DNA from: Comamonadaceae bacterium
Lineage (GTDB): Bacteria > Pseudomonadota > Gammaproteobacteria > Burkholderiales > Burkholderiaceae_C
Reading direction: 5' to 3'
DNA length: 64,000 bases
Assembly (NCBI GenBank): GCA_009996515.1
Contig: JAACZV010000006.1
Location: 86,141 to 150,140, forward strand
A program made the translations under genes and the position numbers. Of the stretch, positions 45,765 through 55,087 are shown one piece after another. The notes beneath the pieces were generated by a model that ran no database searches, was not told where the DNA came from, and saw nothing but the letters and a program-made list of their open reading frames with translations. Position 1 is the first letter of the stretch. The number at the start of each line of letters is the position of its first letter.

Positions 45765-47633
45765 ATGTCCCATTCCCTCCTCGCGGCCCGCCGGTCGCTG
45801 CTCGCCCTCGCCGCGCTGGCCTGTGCCGCGTCCGCCCACGCCCAGAACAAGCTCGACACCGTCGTCACCACCGCCACGCGCACGCCGCAGAAGCTCTCCG
45901 AGGTGCTGGCCGACCTGACCGTCATCACCCGCGCCGACATCGAGCGCCAGGCCTCGGCCAGCCTCGCCGACCTGCTGCGCAACAACGGCTGCGCCGAGAT
46001 GGTCCGCAACGGCGGCCCGGCGTCCACCACCTCGCTGTACCTGCGCGGCGCCGAGACCCGCCACACGCTGGTGCTGGTGGACGGCGTGCGCGTGGACTCG
46101 CAGTCCACCGGCGGCGCCAGCTGGCAGGGCATTCCGCTGGGCCAGGTCGAGCGCGTCGAAGTGCTGAAGGGCCCGGCCAGCGCCATCTACGGCTCCGACG
46201 CCGTCGGCGGCGTCGTGCAGATCTTCACCCGCAAGGGCGGCGCCAAGACCGGCGCCGAGCTGGGCCTGGCACTGGGCAACCTCGGCACCCGCAAGCTGGA
46301 CGGCGCCGTCTACGGCAGCGCCGGCATCTTCGACTACGCCGTGTCCGCGGCCACCGACCGCAGCAGCGGCTTCAACGCCACCGTGGACTACCCCGGCTCC
46401 TTCAGCTACGTGCCCGACCGCGACGGCTACCGCCGCCACGAGGGCAGCGTCCGCCTGGGCGCGCAGCTCGCCGAGGGCCACCGGGCCGAGCTCGTCGCGA
46501 TGCGCAGCCATGTCAACGGCCAGTACGACGCCTCCAAGTCCAAGCCGCTGGTGGACGACCACACGCTGCAGGACACCGACGCCGCCCGCCTGGCCTGGAC
46601 GGCGCAATGGGCGCCCGCGCTGCTGACCCAGCTGAGCTACGGCGAGTCGCGCGACCGCTACGAGACCACGCCCTCGCCCTATCTGACGATCACGCGCATC
46701 AAGAACCTCGCGCTGACCGGCTACTACCAGCTGGGCCAGGGCCAGCAGCTCAACTTCACCGGCGAGCGCGCCGAGGACGAGCTGGAGAACAGCGGCCTCG
46801 TGACGGCCGGCGTCGGCAAGCGCCACCGCAACGCAGTGGGCGCGGGCTACATCCTGAACGCGGGTGCCTTCAGCTTCCAGGCCCATGGCCGCCATGACGA
46901 CGACAGCCAGTTCGGCGGTGCCGACACCGGCACGCTGCTGGCCGGCTACGAGCTGGCGCCGGGCCTGCGCGTCGTCGGCTCCGTCGGCAACGCCTTCCGC
47001 GCGCCCACGCTGTACCAGCAGGGCACCGTCTACGGCCCCGACCTCGGCAAGCCGGGCGTGAAGCCGCTGGACGCCGAGAAGGGCCATAACGTCGAGTTCG
47101 GCCTGAAGTACGGCGCCGGCGACCACGAGCTGTCCGCCACGGCCTACCGCAACCGCGTCAGCAACCTCATCATCTTCGGCGCCGCCGGCAGCTGCCAGAG
47201 CGCCTTCGGCTGCTACCAGAACGTCGCGCTGGCCCGCCTGCAAGGCCTGACGCTGGCGGGCGCCACCAAGCTGGCGATGGTGAACCTGAAGGCCACGCTG
47301 GACCTGCAGTCGCCCAAGGACGCCACGACCGGCCTGCTGCTGGCGCGCCGCGCCAAGCGCCTGGGCACCGTCAACGCCGACACGGCGCTGGGCGACTGGC
47401 TGCTGGGTGCCGGCGTGCAATGGTCGGGCGCCCGCTACGACAACGCGGCCAACACGCGCAAGCTGGGCGGCTACGGCCTGCTCAACCTGAGTGCGCAGTA
47501 CAGGATCAGCCGCGAGCTGAAGCTGCAGCTCAACGTGGACAACGCCTTCGACCGCGACTACACCTCGGCCTACGGCTACGCCAGCGCTCCGCGCACCGTG
47601 CTGGTGAGCCTGCGCTGGTCACCGCAACTCTGA
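45765..47633 (+). CDS. btuB: TonB-dependent vitamin B12 receptor BtuB
   Basis: A 622-residue outer-membrane receptor for cobalamins. The signal peptide ends ASAHAQ and the TonB box is DTVVTTATR. The plug carries LYLRGAETRHTLVLVDGVRV and VEVLKGPASAIYGSDAVGGVV, typical of BtuB, and the 22-strand barrel follows. Its position behind a cobalamin riboswitch and before cob/btu genes supports the substrate. The start at ATG 45765 is the first to give a signal peptide. Confidence 0.93.
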   Translation: MSHSLLAARRSLLALAALACAASAHAQNKLDTVVTTATRTPQKLSEVLADLTVITRADIERQASASLADLLRNNGCAEMVRNGGPASTTSLYLRGAETRHTLVLVDGVRVDSQSTGGASWQGIPLGQVERVEVLKGPASAIYGSDAVGGVVQIFTRKGGAKTGAELGLALGNLGTRKLDGAVYGSAGIFDYAVSAATDRSSGFNATVDYPGSFSYVPDRDGYRRHEGSVRLGAQLAEGHRAELVAMRSHVNGQYDASKSKPLVDDHTLQDTDAARLAWTAQWAPALLTQLSYGESRDRYETTPSPYLTITRIKNLALTGYYQLGQGQQLNFTGERAEDELENSGLVTAGVGKRHRNAVGAGYILNAGAFSFQAHGRHDDDSQFGGADTGTLLAGYELAPGLRVVGSVGNAFRAPTLYQQGTVYGPDLGKPGVKPLDAEKGHNVEFGLKYGAGDHELSATAYRNRVSNLIIFGAAGSCQSAFGCYQNVALARLQGLTLAGATKLAMVNLKATLDLQSPKDATTGLLLARRAKRLGTVNADTALGDWLLGAGVQWSGARYDNAANTRKLGGYGLLNLSAQYRISRELKLQLNVDNAFDRDYTSAYGYASAPRTVLVSLRWSPQL

Positions 47634-47643
47634 GCGTGAAGCG

Positions 47644-48201
47644 ATGAGCGCGCACCACCTCATCGTCGGCGGCCAGCGCAGCGGCAAGTCGCGCCGGGCC
47701 GAGCGCCTGGCGCTGCGCTGGCAGGCGAGCGGCGGCCGCGTGGCCGTCATCGCGACCGCGCTGGCGGCCGACGACGAGATGCGCGCCCGCATCGCCCACC
47801 ACCGCGCCGCAAGGCCGGCGGGCTTCGAGACCCTCGAGGCCCCGCTGCACCTGAGCGCGGCGCTGCAACAGGTCGACGCCGCCGGCACGCTGGTCCTCGT
47901 CGACTGCCTGACGCTGTGGCTGACCAACTGGCTGATGCCCATGGACGGCCCGCCCGACGAAGCCGGCTGGCGGGCCGAGCGCGACGCGCTGCTGGCGCTG
48001 CTGCCGCGGCTCGCCTCGCCCGTCGTCTTCGTGTCCAACGAGGTCGGCTGGGGCGTGTCGCCGCTGGGGCGCGAGGTGCGCGGCTTCATCGACGAGCTGG
48101 GCCGGCTGAACCAGGACGTGGCGCGGCGCTGCGGCCAGCTGACACTGATGGTCGCGGGCCAGGCCTGGACGCGGCCCGTGGAGGATTCCAACGATGCTTG
48201 A
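47644..48201 (+). CDS. cobU: adenosylcobinamide kinase/guanylyltransferase
   Basis: A 185-residue bifunctional enzyme (CobU/CobP) that phosphorylates adenosylcobinamide and attaches GMP. The P-loop is GGQRSGKS (residues 9-16). VLVDCLTLWLTNWL and FVSNEVGWGVSPLGREVRGF are strong family motifs. It lies 10 bp after btuB and overlaps btuF by 8 bp, in one transcript. Confidence 0.95.
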   Translation: MSAHHLIVGGQRSGKSRRAERLALRWQASGGRVAVIATALAADDEMRARIAHHRAARPAGFETLEAPLHLSAALQQVDAAGTLVLVDCLTLWLTNWLMPMDGPPDEAGWRAERDALLALLPRLASPVVFVSNEVGWGVSPLGREVRGFIDELGRLNQDVARRCGQLTLMVAGQAWTRPVEDSNDA

Positions 48202-49051
48202 ACGCCTGCTGTTCGTCGCGCTGCTGCTGGCCAGCGCCCTGCCCGCCCGGGCCGCCATCGACATCAAGGACGACCTGGGCCACACGACCACGCTGGCCGC
48301 GCCGCCGCAGCGCGTCGTCAGCCTGCTGCCCTCGCTGACCGAGACCGTCTGCGAGCTGGGCGCCTGCGCCCGGCTGGTGGGCGTGGACCGCTATTCCAAC
48401 TACCCGGTGCAGGTGAACGCGCTGCCCAAGCTGGGCGGCCTGGACGACACCAACGTCGAGATGATCGCGGCGCTCAGGCCCGACGTCGTGCTGGTGGCCT
48501 CGTCCTCGCGCGTGGCCGAGCGGCTGCGCGCGCTGGGCCTCAAGGTGGTGGTGCTGGAACCCAAGTCCTACCGGGACGTGCAGCGCGTGCTGGACATCGT
48601 GGGCCGCGTGCTGGGCGTGCCGGATGCGCAGCGCGTCTGGCGCCACATCGAGGCCGGCGTCGCGGCGGCGGCCGCCAGCGTGCCGGCCAAGGCGCGCGGC
48701 ATGCGCGTGTACTACGAGGTCGCGCCGGGGCTGTACGCGGCCGGCACCGTGTCCTTCATGGGCGAGACGCTGGCCCGCCTGGGCGCCGGCAACATCATTC
48801 CGGCCGAGCTGGGCCCCTTCCCCAAGATCAACCCCGAATACGTCGTGAAGGCCAACCCCGACCTCATCATGATCGGCACGCGCGGCTCGGAGGGCCTGGC
48901 CCAGCGGCCGGGCTGGCAGCAGATCGCCGCGATCCAGCGCGGCCGCGTCTGCGTCTTCAAGCCCGAGGAGGGCGACATCATGGCCCGCCCGGGGCCGCGC
49001 ATGGCCGAGGCCGCGCAGATCATGGCGCGCTGCCTCAGGGAGAAAACGTGA
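48194..49051 (+). CDS. btuF: cobalamin ABC transporter substrate-binding protein BtuF
   Basis: A 285-residue periplasmic protein with a signal peptide ending PARA. It is a single-helix-backbone binding protein: QRVVSLLPSLTETVCELGA, then LGGLDDTNVEMIAALRPDVVL. It would hand corrinoids from BtuB to BtuCD. The next three genes complete the transporter. Confidence 0.92.
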   Translation: MLERLLFVALLLASALPARAAIDIKDDLGHTTTLAAPPQRVVSLLPSLTETVCELGACARLVGVDRYSNYPVQVNALPKLGGLDDTNVEMIAALRPDVVLVASSSRVAERLRALGLKVVVLEPKSYRDVQRVLDIVGRVLGVPDAQRVWRHIEAGVAAAAASVPAKARGMRVYYEVAPGLYAAGTVSFMGETLARLGAGNIIPAELGPFPKINPEYVVKANPDLIMIGTRGSEGLAQRPGWQQIAAIQRGRVCVFKPEEGDIMARPGPRMAEAAQIMARCLREKT

Positions 49052-49166
49052 CCCCCCCCTACCGGCTTCGCCGGCCCCCTCAAGGGGGCGCTGCCAGTGG
49101 CCTGGCAAAGCCAGTTCCACGGCAGCCGCGCGGTCATTCACCAACCTGCTTTCGCTCGGGACTTCG
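49052..49166 (+). repeat. GC-rich palindromic intergenic repeat
   Basis: CCGGC-TTC-GCCGG (49062-49074) followed by CCCCCT-CA-AGGGGG (49075-49088), two neighbouring stems. This is the style of short palindromic spacer elements seen in many Burkholderiales genomes. A related element appears to form the first codons of cobB at about 50920-50975. Confidence 0.55.
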
Positions 49167-50147
49167 ATGAGCCTTCGCCCTGGCACGTTGCTTTTGTTGC
49201 TGCTGGCCGTCGGCGCCGTCGGCGTGCTGGCCGGCGTGGCCACCGGCAGCACCGGCTGGGCCAGCCTGGGCGACGAGGGCATGGCGCTGATCCTGTGGGA
49301 GATTCGCCTGCCGCGCTCGCTGGGCGCCTGGTGGGCCGGCGCGCTGCTGGGCATGGCCGGCGCGATCTCGCAAGGCCTGTTCCGCAACCCGCTGGCCGAC
49401 CCCTATCTGCTGGGCAGTGCCTCGGGCGCCCAGCTGGCCGTGGCCATCGCGCTGGCGCTGACCGGCATGTCGGCGCAGCACGCGTCGCTGCTGGCCAACA
49501 TCGGCCTGACCGGCATCGCCTTCGTCGGCACGCTGGCCGGCGTGGGCCTGACGCTGGTGCTGGCGCGCGGCGTGGAGCAGACGCTGCGGCTGCTGCTGGC
49601 CGGCGTGATCGTCGGCGTGGTGCTGAACGCGCTGACCAACCTCGCCACGCTGTGGGCGCCGGACATCCTGCGCGCGATGCAGGCCTTCCTGCTCGGCAAC
49701 ACCGGGCTGCTGGGCTGGAACAGCGTGGGCGTGATGGCGGCCTGCGGCGTCGCCGCCCTGGTCATGGGCCTGGTGGGCAGCCCGGCGCTGGACGCGCTGA
49801 CGCTGGGCGAATCCACCGCCGCGTCGCTGGGCGTGCGGCTACCGCTGGTGCGGCTGCTGCTGATCTTCGCGTTCGCGCTGGCCACCGGTGCCGCCGTCGC
49901 GCAGACCGGCATCGTCGCCTTCGTGGGCCTGGTGTCGCCCCACCTGGTGCGCTCGCTGTGCCCCATGCTGCATGGCTGGCTGATCCTGCTGTCGGCCGCG
50001 GCCGGCGGCGCGCTGCTGCTGGTGGCCGACGTCGTCGCGCGCGCCGTCATCCGGCCGCAGGAGCTGCCGGTGGGCCTCGTGACCGCGTTAGTGGGCGGCA
50101 TCTACCTGCTCGTGCTGATGCACCGCCGCGGAGCACCACGGAAATGA
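49167..50147 (+). CDS. btuC: cobalamin ABC transporter permease BtuC
   Basis: A 326-residue FecCD-type permease with about ten membrane segments. EIRLPRSLGAWWAGALLGMAGAISQGLFRNPLADP is the family signature region. LVSPHLVRSLCP is the ABC-contacting loop. ATG 49167 is used; the btuD ATG lies in its stop. Confidence 0.92.
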   Translation: MSLRPGTLLLLLLAVGAVGVLAGVATGSTGWASLGDEGMALILWEIRLPRSLGAWWAGALLGMAGAISQGLFRNPLADPYLLGSASGAQLAVAIALALTGMSAQHASLLANIGLTGIAFVGTLAGVGLTLVLARGVEQTLRLLLAGVIVGVVLNALTNLATLWAPDILRAMQAFLLGNTGLLGWNSVGVMAACGVAALVMGLVGSPALDALTLGESTAASLGVRLPLVRLLLIFAFALATGAAVAQTGIVAFVGLVSPHLVRSLCPMLHGWLILLSAAAGGALLLVADVVARAVIRPQELPVGLVTALVGGIYLLVLMHRRGAPRK

Positions 50148-50905
50148 GTCCGGCATTGCAGGCCCGCATCGCCCGCGTCCGCATCGACGGCCGCGACCTC
50201 ATCAGCGACATCGCGCTGGACGTCCCCGCCGGCCGCTGGACGTCCATCGTGGGCCCCAATGGCGCGGGCAAGTCCACGCTGCTGCGCGCCATCGCCGGCC
50301 TGCAGCGCTGCGAGGGCCAGGTGACGCTGGCGGGCCGGCCGCTGCCCGACTGGACCGCCCGCGCCCGTGCCCGCCAGCTCGCCTGGATGGGCCAGCAGGA
50401 AACCGGCGCCGATGACCTGACCGCGCTGGACGTGGTGCTGCTGGGCCGGCTGCCGCACCGGCCCTGGCTGGCGCCGCCCACCGCGGCCGACCACGCGGCG
50501 GCGCGGCAGGCCATGGACGCGACGCAGAGCTGGGCCTGGCGCGAGCGCCGGCTGGGCTCGCTGTCGGGCGGCGAGCGCCAGCGCGTGCTGCTGGCGCGGG
50601 CGCTGGCCGTGCAGGCCCCGCTGACGCTGATGGACGAGCCGCTGGCCCATCTGGACCCGCCCCACCAGGCCGAATGGATGGCGCTGGTGCGCGAGCGCGT
50701 CGCCGCCGGCCACAGCGTCGTCAGCGTGCTGCACGAGCTGCACCTGGCGCTGCAGGCCGACCACCTGGTGCTGATGGCCGACGGCCGCATCGTGCAGGCC
50801 GGTGCGCCGGCCGACCCGTCCATGCACGCGGCGCTGAAGCGCGTCTTCGGCCCCAGCCTGCGCATCGTTCAGCTCGAGGGGCGCTGGGTGGCCTTGCCGC
50901 TATGA
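50144..50905 (+). CDS. btuD: cobalamin ABC transporter ATPase BtuD
   Basis: A 253-residue ABC ATPase. Walker A is GPNGAGKST, the signature LSGGERQR and Walker B LTLMDEPLAHLD. It would power BtuFC-mediated uptake. It overlaps both neighbours by 4 bp (ATGA). Confidence 0.92.
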   Translation: MSPALQARIARVRIDGRDLISDIALDVPAGRWTSIVGPNGAGKSTLLRAIAGLQRCEGQVTLAGRPLPDWTARARARQLAWMGQQETGADDLTALDVVLLGRLPHRPWLAPPTAADHAAARQAMDATQSWAWRERRLGSLSGGERQRVLLARALAVQAPLTLMDEPLAHLDPPHQAEWMALVRERVAAGHSVVSVLHELHLALQADHLVLMADGRIVQAGAPADPSMHAALKRVFGPSLRIVQLEGRWVALPL

Positions 50906-52263
50906 GCCCCGCACGACCGCCCGAAGGGGCTCAGCTCCCGCCTGGCGGGACGGCGCGCAGCGCGAAGGGGGCACAGCCGGCTTGTGCGGCCCTCTTCATC
51001 AGCGCGCCGTCATCCGGCGCCGGCAAGACCAGCGTGACGGCCGCCATCGCGCGCAGCCATGCGCGCCGCGGCCAGCGCGTGCGCGTGTTCAAGACCGGGC
51101 CGGACTTCCTCGACCCCACCATCCTCGCCCGCGCCAGCGGCCGGCCGGTCTACCAGCTGGACCTGTTCATGGGCGGCTTCGAGCATTGCCGGGCCCTGCT
51201 GGCCGAGGCCGCGCGCGAGGCCGACCTCATCCTCGTCGAAGGCGTCATGGGCTTGTTCGACGGCGACCCCAGCAGCGCCGACCTGGCCGCGGCCTTCGAC
51301 CTGCCGGTGGTCTGCGTCATCGACGCGTCGGCGATGGCCCAGACCTTCGCCGCGCTGGCCACCGGCCTGCAGCGCTTCCGGCCCGAGCTGCAGCATTGCG
51401 GCGTCGTCGCCAACCGCATCGGCGGCGCCGCGCACGGCCGCATGCTGGCCGCCGGCCTGCCCGACGAGCTGCCGCTGATCGCCGCGCTGCCGCGCGACGC
51501 GGCGCTGGGCCTGCCCGAGCGCCATCTCGGACTCGTGCAGGCGCTGGAACTGCCGGGGCTGGACGCGCAGCTGGACGCCTGGGCCGATGCCTGGGAGGCC
51601 GGCCTGCGCCCCGGCTTCGCGTTCAAGACCCGGCACTTCGAGGCCGTGACCGACGCGCCGCTGCCGCCGCTGCTGGGCGGCCGGCGCATCGCCATTGCGC
51701 GCGACGCCGCGTTCGGCTTCATCTACCCCGCCAACGTGGACCTGCTGCGCGCGCTGGGCGCCGAGCTGGCCTTCTTCTCGCCGCTGCGCCACGAGCCGCT
51801 GCCCGCCTGCGACGCGCTGTGGCTGCCCGGCGGCTACCCCGAGCTGCATGCACCCGCGCTGGCCGCGCATCCGGGCTGGGCCGCATCGCTGGCCGACCAT
51901 GTCGCCTCGGCCAAGCCGCTGCTGGCCGAATGCGGCGGCATGCTGGCGCTGCTGGACACGCTGACCGACGCCGACGGCCGCACGCACCGCATGGCCGGCC
52001 TCATGCCCGGCGACGCCCGCGTGCAGCCGCGCCTGGCCGCGCTGGGCCTGCAGGCCATCGACTGGCCCGAGGGCCCGCTGCGCGGCCACAGCTACCACTA
52101 CTCGACGCTGCAGACGCCGCTGTCGCCCATCGCCACGGCCAGCAATCCCAATGGCGGCAGCACCGCCGAGGCGCTGTACCAGCGGGGCCCGCTGCGCGCC
52201 AGCTATGTGCACCACTATTTCCCGTCCAACCCGGAGGCCGTTGCCGCCTTCTTCGCCCGTTAG
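50902..52263 (+). CDS. cobB: cobyrinate a,c-diamide synthase
   Basis: A 453-residue glutamine-dependent amidotransferase (CobB/CbiA) acting on the a and c carboxylates. The P-loop is APSSGAGKT (residues 35-43), with FKTGPDFLDP after it. The glutaminase Cys is about 344 in AECGGMLALL. HSYHYS near the C-terminus is typical. The first about 28 residues (PPEGAQLPPGGTARSAKGAQP) look like a translated intergenic repeat and are absent from most homologues. The ATG lies in the btuD stop. Confidence 0.93.
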   Translation: MSPARPPEGAQLPPGGTARSAKGAQPACAALFISAPSSGAGKTSVTAAIARSHARRGQRVRVFKTGPDFLDPTILARASGRPVYQLDLFMGGFEHCRALLAEAAREADLILVEGVMGLFDGDPSSADLAAAFDLPVVCVIDASAMAQTFAALATGLQRFRPELQHCGVVANRIGGAAHGRMLAAGLPDELPLIAALPRDAALGLPERHLGLVQALELPGLDAQLDAWADAWEAGLRPGFAFKTRHFEAVTDAPLPPLLGGRRIAIARDAAFGFIYPANVDLLRALGAELAFFSPLRHEPLPACDALWLPGGYPELHAPALAAHPGWAASLADHVASAKPLLAECGGMLALLDTLTDADGRTHRMAGLMPGDARVQPRLAALGLQAIDWPEGPLRGHSYHYSTLQTPLSPIATASNPNGGSTAEALYQRGPLRASYVHHYFPSNPEAVAAFFAR

Positions 52264-52271
52264 GTCCCGAG

Positions 52272-52841
52272 ATGGAAATCGAACAGCCCCCCGTCAACCG
52301 CGAACGCGTCATCCCCAGCGGCGAGCGCCGCGGCCTGGTGCTGGTGCACACCGGCGACGGCAAGGGCAAGAGCACGGCGGCCTTCGGGCTGGCGCTGCGC
52401 GCCCATGGCCGCGGCAAGCCGGTGCTGATCTACCAGTTCATGAAAGTGCCCAGCGCGCGCTTCGGCGAGCACCGCGTGTTCGAGCAGCTGGGCCTGCCCA
52501 TCATCGGCCTGGGTGACGGCTTCTCGTGGAAGAGCAAGGACCTGGAGCACTCCGCCGAACTCGCGCGCGAGGGCTGGGCGCGCGCGGAAGCCAGCATCCG
52601 CGCCGGCGAGCATTTCCTCGTCGTGCTGGACGAGATCATGTATCCGCTGCGCTATGGCTGGATCGCGCTGGACGCGGTGCTGGCCTGTCTGCGCGAGCGC
52701 CCCTCCCAGGTGCACGTGGTGCTGACCGGCCGCGGCGCGCCGGCCGAACTGATAGAGCTGGCGGACACGGTGACCGAGATGACGCTGGTCAAGCACCACT
52801 ACAAGGCCGGCGTGCCGGCGCAGCGCGGCATCGAGGACTGA
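52272..52841 (+). CDS. cobO: cob(I)yrinic acid a,c-diamide adenosyltransferase
   Basis: A 189-residue CobO/BtuR-type ATP:corrinoid adenosyltransferase. The P-loop HTGDGKGKSTA starts at about residue 26. FMKVPSARFGEHRVFEQLGL and VVLDEIMYPLRYGW follow. It adds the 5'-deoxyadenosyl ligand that later steps require. Its stop and the next ATG share one base (TGATG). Confidence 0.94.
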   Translation: MEIEQPPVNRERVIPSGERRGLVLVHTGDGKGKSTAAFGLALRAHGRGKPVLIYQFMKVPSARFGEHRVFEQLGLPIIGLGDGFSWKSKDLEHSAELAREGWARAEASIRAGEHFLVVLDEIMYPLRYGWIALDAVLACLRERPSQVHVVLTGRGAPAELIELADTVTEMTLVKHHYKAGVPAQRGIED

Positions 52842-53176
52842 TGAACACCTTGGTGATCTGCACCACCTGCGCCGACGGCCAGGGCCGGGCGCTGCTGGAA
52901 GCCGTCGAGAACGAGGCGCTGGCGCGCGACAGCGCCCAGGCCATACGCGGCCAGGCCTGCATGGCCGCCTGCAGCCAGGGCTGCACCGCGGCGCTGCAGG
53001 GCGCCGGCAAGCACAGCTATCTGTTCGGCCGGCTGGCGCCCGATGCGGCCAGCGTGGCCGCGCTGCTGGCCGTGGCGGCCCAGCATGCCGAGCCCGGTGA
53101 CGGCCTGCTGGCCTGGGAGCGCCGCCCCGAGCGGCTCAAGAGCGGGCTGATCGCGCGCCTGCCGCCGCTGGGCTGA
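52841..53176 (+). CDS. DUF1636 protein
   Basis: A 111-residue protein that begins NTLVICTTCADGQG and has CMAACSQGC in the middle. The paired cysteines suggest a thioredoxin-like ferredoxin or metal-binding fold, as in DUF1636 proteins, which often sit in cobalamin loci. Function unknown; a role in cobalt handling or redox supply to adenosylation is conjecture. It starts in the cobO stop and ends 4 bp before cobD. Confidence 0.8.
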   Translation: MNTLVICTTCADGQGRALLEAVENEALARDSAQAIRGQACMAACSQGCTAALQGAGKHSYLFGRLAPDAASVAALLAVAAQHAEPGDGLLAWERRPERLKSGLIARLPPLG

Positions 53177-53180
53177 GGCG

Positions 53181-54095
53181 ATGGAGCTGCTGCTGCCTAT
53201 CGCGATGGCCGTGGCCCTGGCGGTGGACCGCCTGCTGGGCGAACCGCCCGGCTGGGCCCACCCGGTCGTCGGCATGGGCCGCTACCTGGGCCTGTTCCGG
53301 CTGACCCGGCTGCCACCGGCTCCGGGCTTCATCGCCGGTGCGCTGGCCTGGCTGCTGGGTGCGGCGCTGGTGGGCTTCATCGCGCTGTGGCTGGAGGGCG
53401 GGCTGCTGAGCGCGCTGCGGCCCTGGGCCTCGCCGCTGCGCCTGGTCGGTGCCGCCGTACTGATAGGCCTGCTGCTGAAGCCGCTGCTGGCCTGGAGGAT
53501 GCTGGCCGAGGAAGCCATGGCGGTGGAGACGGCGCTGGCCCGGTCGCTGGAGGCCGGCCGCGAGCGGCTGTCGCGCCTGGTCAGCCGCGACACCGCGCAG
53601 CTGAGTGAAACCGAGGTGCGCGAGGCCGCCATAGAGACGCTGGCCGAGAACCTCAACGACTCCGTCGTCGCGCCGCTGTTCTGGTTCGCCATCGCGGGCC
53701 TGCCGGGCGCGGCGATCTACCGCTTCGCGAACACGGCCGACGCGATGTGGGGCTACCGCGACCAGCGTGAATGGTGCGGCAAGTGGGCCGCGCGCGCGGA
53801 CGATGTGCTGTCCTGGCTGCCGGCGCGGCTGACGGCGCTGGCGTTGCGGCCGCCCTCGCTGCGCGCGCTGTGGCGCGAGGCCCGCCGCACGCCCTCGCCC
53901 AACGGCGGCTGGCCCATGGCCGCGATGGCGCTGCGCCTGGGCCTGAGCCTGGCCAAGCCCGGCGTCTACCGCCTCAACGCGGCCGGCGGCCCGCCCGGGC
54001 CCCAACACCTGCTTGCGGCGCGCCGCCTGGCCGCGCAAGCTCTGGCCGTCGCCGGCCTGCTGCTGGCCGCGCTGGCCTGGAGCCTGAGGACATGA
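53181..54095 (+). CDS. cobD: adenosylcobinamide-phosphate synthase (CbiB/CobD)
   Basis: A 304-residue membrane enzyme that attaches the aminopropanol (phosphate) arm to adenosylcobyric acid. DRLLGEPPGWAHPVVGMGR and ETLAENLNDSVVAPLFWF are signatures, and NTADAMWGYRD follows. Several membrane segments fit. It is named cobD as in Pseudomonas (cbiB in Salmonella). It overlaps the next gene by 4 bp. Confidence 0.94.
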   Translation: MELLLPIAMAVALAVDRLLGEPPGWAHPVVGMGRYLGLFRLTRLPPAPGFIAGALAWLLGAALVGFIALWLEGGLLSALRPWASPLRLVGAAVLIGLLLKPLLAWRMLAEEAMAVETALARSLEAGRERLSRLVSRDTAQLSETEVREAAIETLAENLNDSVVAPLFWFAIAGLPGAAIYRFANTADAMWGYRDQREWCGKWAARADDVLSWLPARLTALALRPPSLRALWREARRTPSPNGGWPMAAMALRLGLSLAKPGVYRLNAAGGPPGPQHLLAARRLAAQALAVAGLLLAALAWSLRT

Positions 54096-55087
54096 CACCG
54101 CCACTGCTGCCCGAGCATGGCGGCCCGGACGACGGGCCGCCGGCCGCCCATGACTTCTCCACCAATGCCAGCCCGCTGGGCCCGCCGCCGGCGCTGCTGA
54201 GCGCCGTGCAGCAGGCCGACCGCCAGGCCTACCCCGACCCGCAGTACGGCGCGCTGCGCCGGCTGCTGGGCCGGGCCGAGGGCGTGGAGGCCGGGCTCAT
54301 CCTGCCCACGGCCGGCGGCGCCGAGGGCATACGCCGGCTGACGCTGGCCGCGCTGCAGACGGGCCACCGCGAGGTCTGGGTGCCGCAGCCGGGCTTTGGC
54401 GACTACGCGCTCGCGGCGCTCGCCCTGGGCCTGGCCGTGCGCCCCTATGCCGATGCCGGCCTGATCCGGCCCGAGGCACCGGCCCTGGTCTGGATCTGCG
54501 AGCCCTGCAACCCCACGGGCGCCAGCCTGGCCGCCTGGCCCGAGCTGGACGGGCATCTGGTCGTCATCGACGGTGCCTATGAACCGCTGCGGCTGCAGGG
54601 CGAGGCGCTGCCGCCGCCGCGCACGGCCTGGCGCATGGCCTGCCCCAACAAGGCGCTGGGCCTGACCGGCGTGCGTGCCGGCTACCTGGTCGCGCCGGCA
54701 GCCGACGCGGCCTGGGCGCAGGCGCTGTCGCTGGCGCCCAGCTGGGTGCTGTCGGCCGAGGGCGTGGCGCTGCTGTCGCACTGGCATGACGCCGACACGG
54801 CCGCCTGGCTGGCCGAAGCCCGCGCCCGGCTGCGCGAATGGACGGCCGCGCAGCGCGCGCTGCTGGCCGCGCTGGACTGGCCCGAGCAGCGGCCCAGCGA
54901 CACCAATTTTTGGCTGGCCCGGCCGCCGCGGCCCGACATCGCGCCGCGGCTGCGCGAACGCGGCATACGCGTGCGCGACGCGGCCTCCTTCGGCCTGAGC
55001 GGCTGGGTGCGCGTGTCGGCCCAGCCACCCGGCAGCCAGGCGGCGCTGCAGCAGGCCCTGCTCGAGATCGAAAGCGAGGACGCGTGA
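54092..55087 (+). CDS. cobC: PLP-dependent CobC (threonine-phosphate decarboxylase family)
   Basis: A 331-residue aminotransferase-fold enzyme supplying the aminopropanol linker. FSTNASPLGPP and the YPDPQYGALRRLL opening are typical of CobC/CobD. The PLP lysine is probably Lys187 in CPNKALGLTGVRAGYL. CEPCNPTG is the aminotransferase loop. The start is in the cobD stop and its stop overlaps the GTG of cobQ. Confidence 0.9.
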   Translation: MTPPLLPEHGGPDDGPPAAHDFSTNASPLGPPPALLSAVQQADRQAYPDPQYGALRRLLGRAEGVEAGLILPTAGGAEGIRRLTLAALQTGHREVWVPQPGFGDYALAALALGLAVRPYADAGLIRPEAPALVWICEPCNPTGASLAAWPELDGHLVVIDGAYEPLRLQGEALPPPRTAWRMACPNKALGLTGVRAGYLVAPAADAAWAQALSLAPSWVLSAEGVALLSHWHDADTAAWLAEARARLREWTAAQRALLAALDWPEQRPSDTNFWLARPPRPDIAPRLRERGIRVRDAASFGLSGWVRVSAQPPGSQAALQQALLEIESEDA

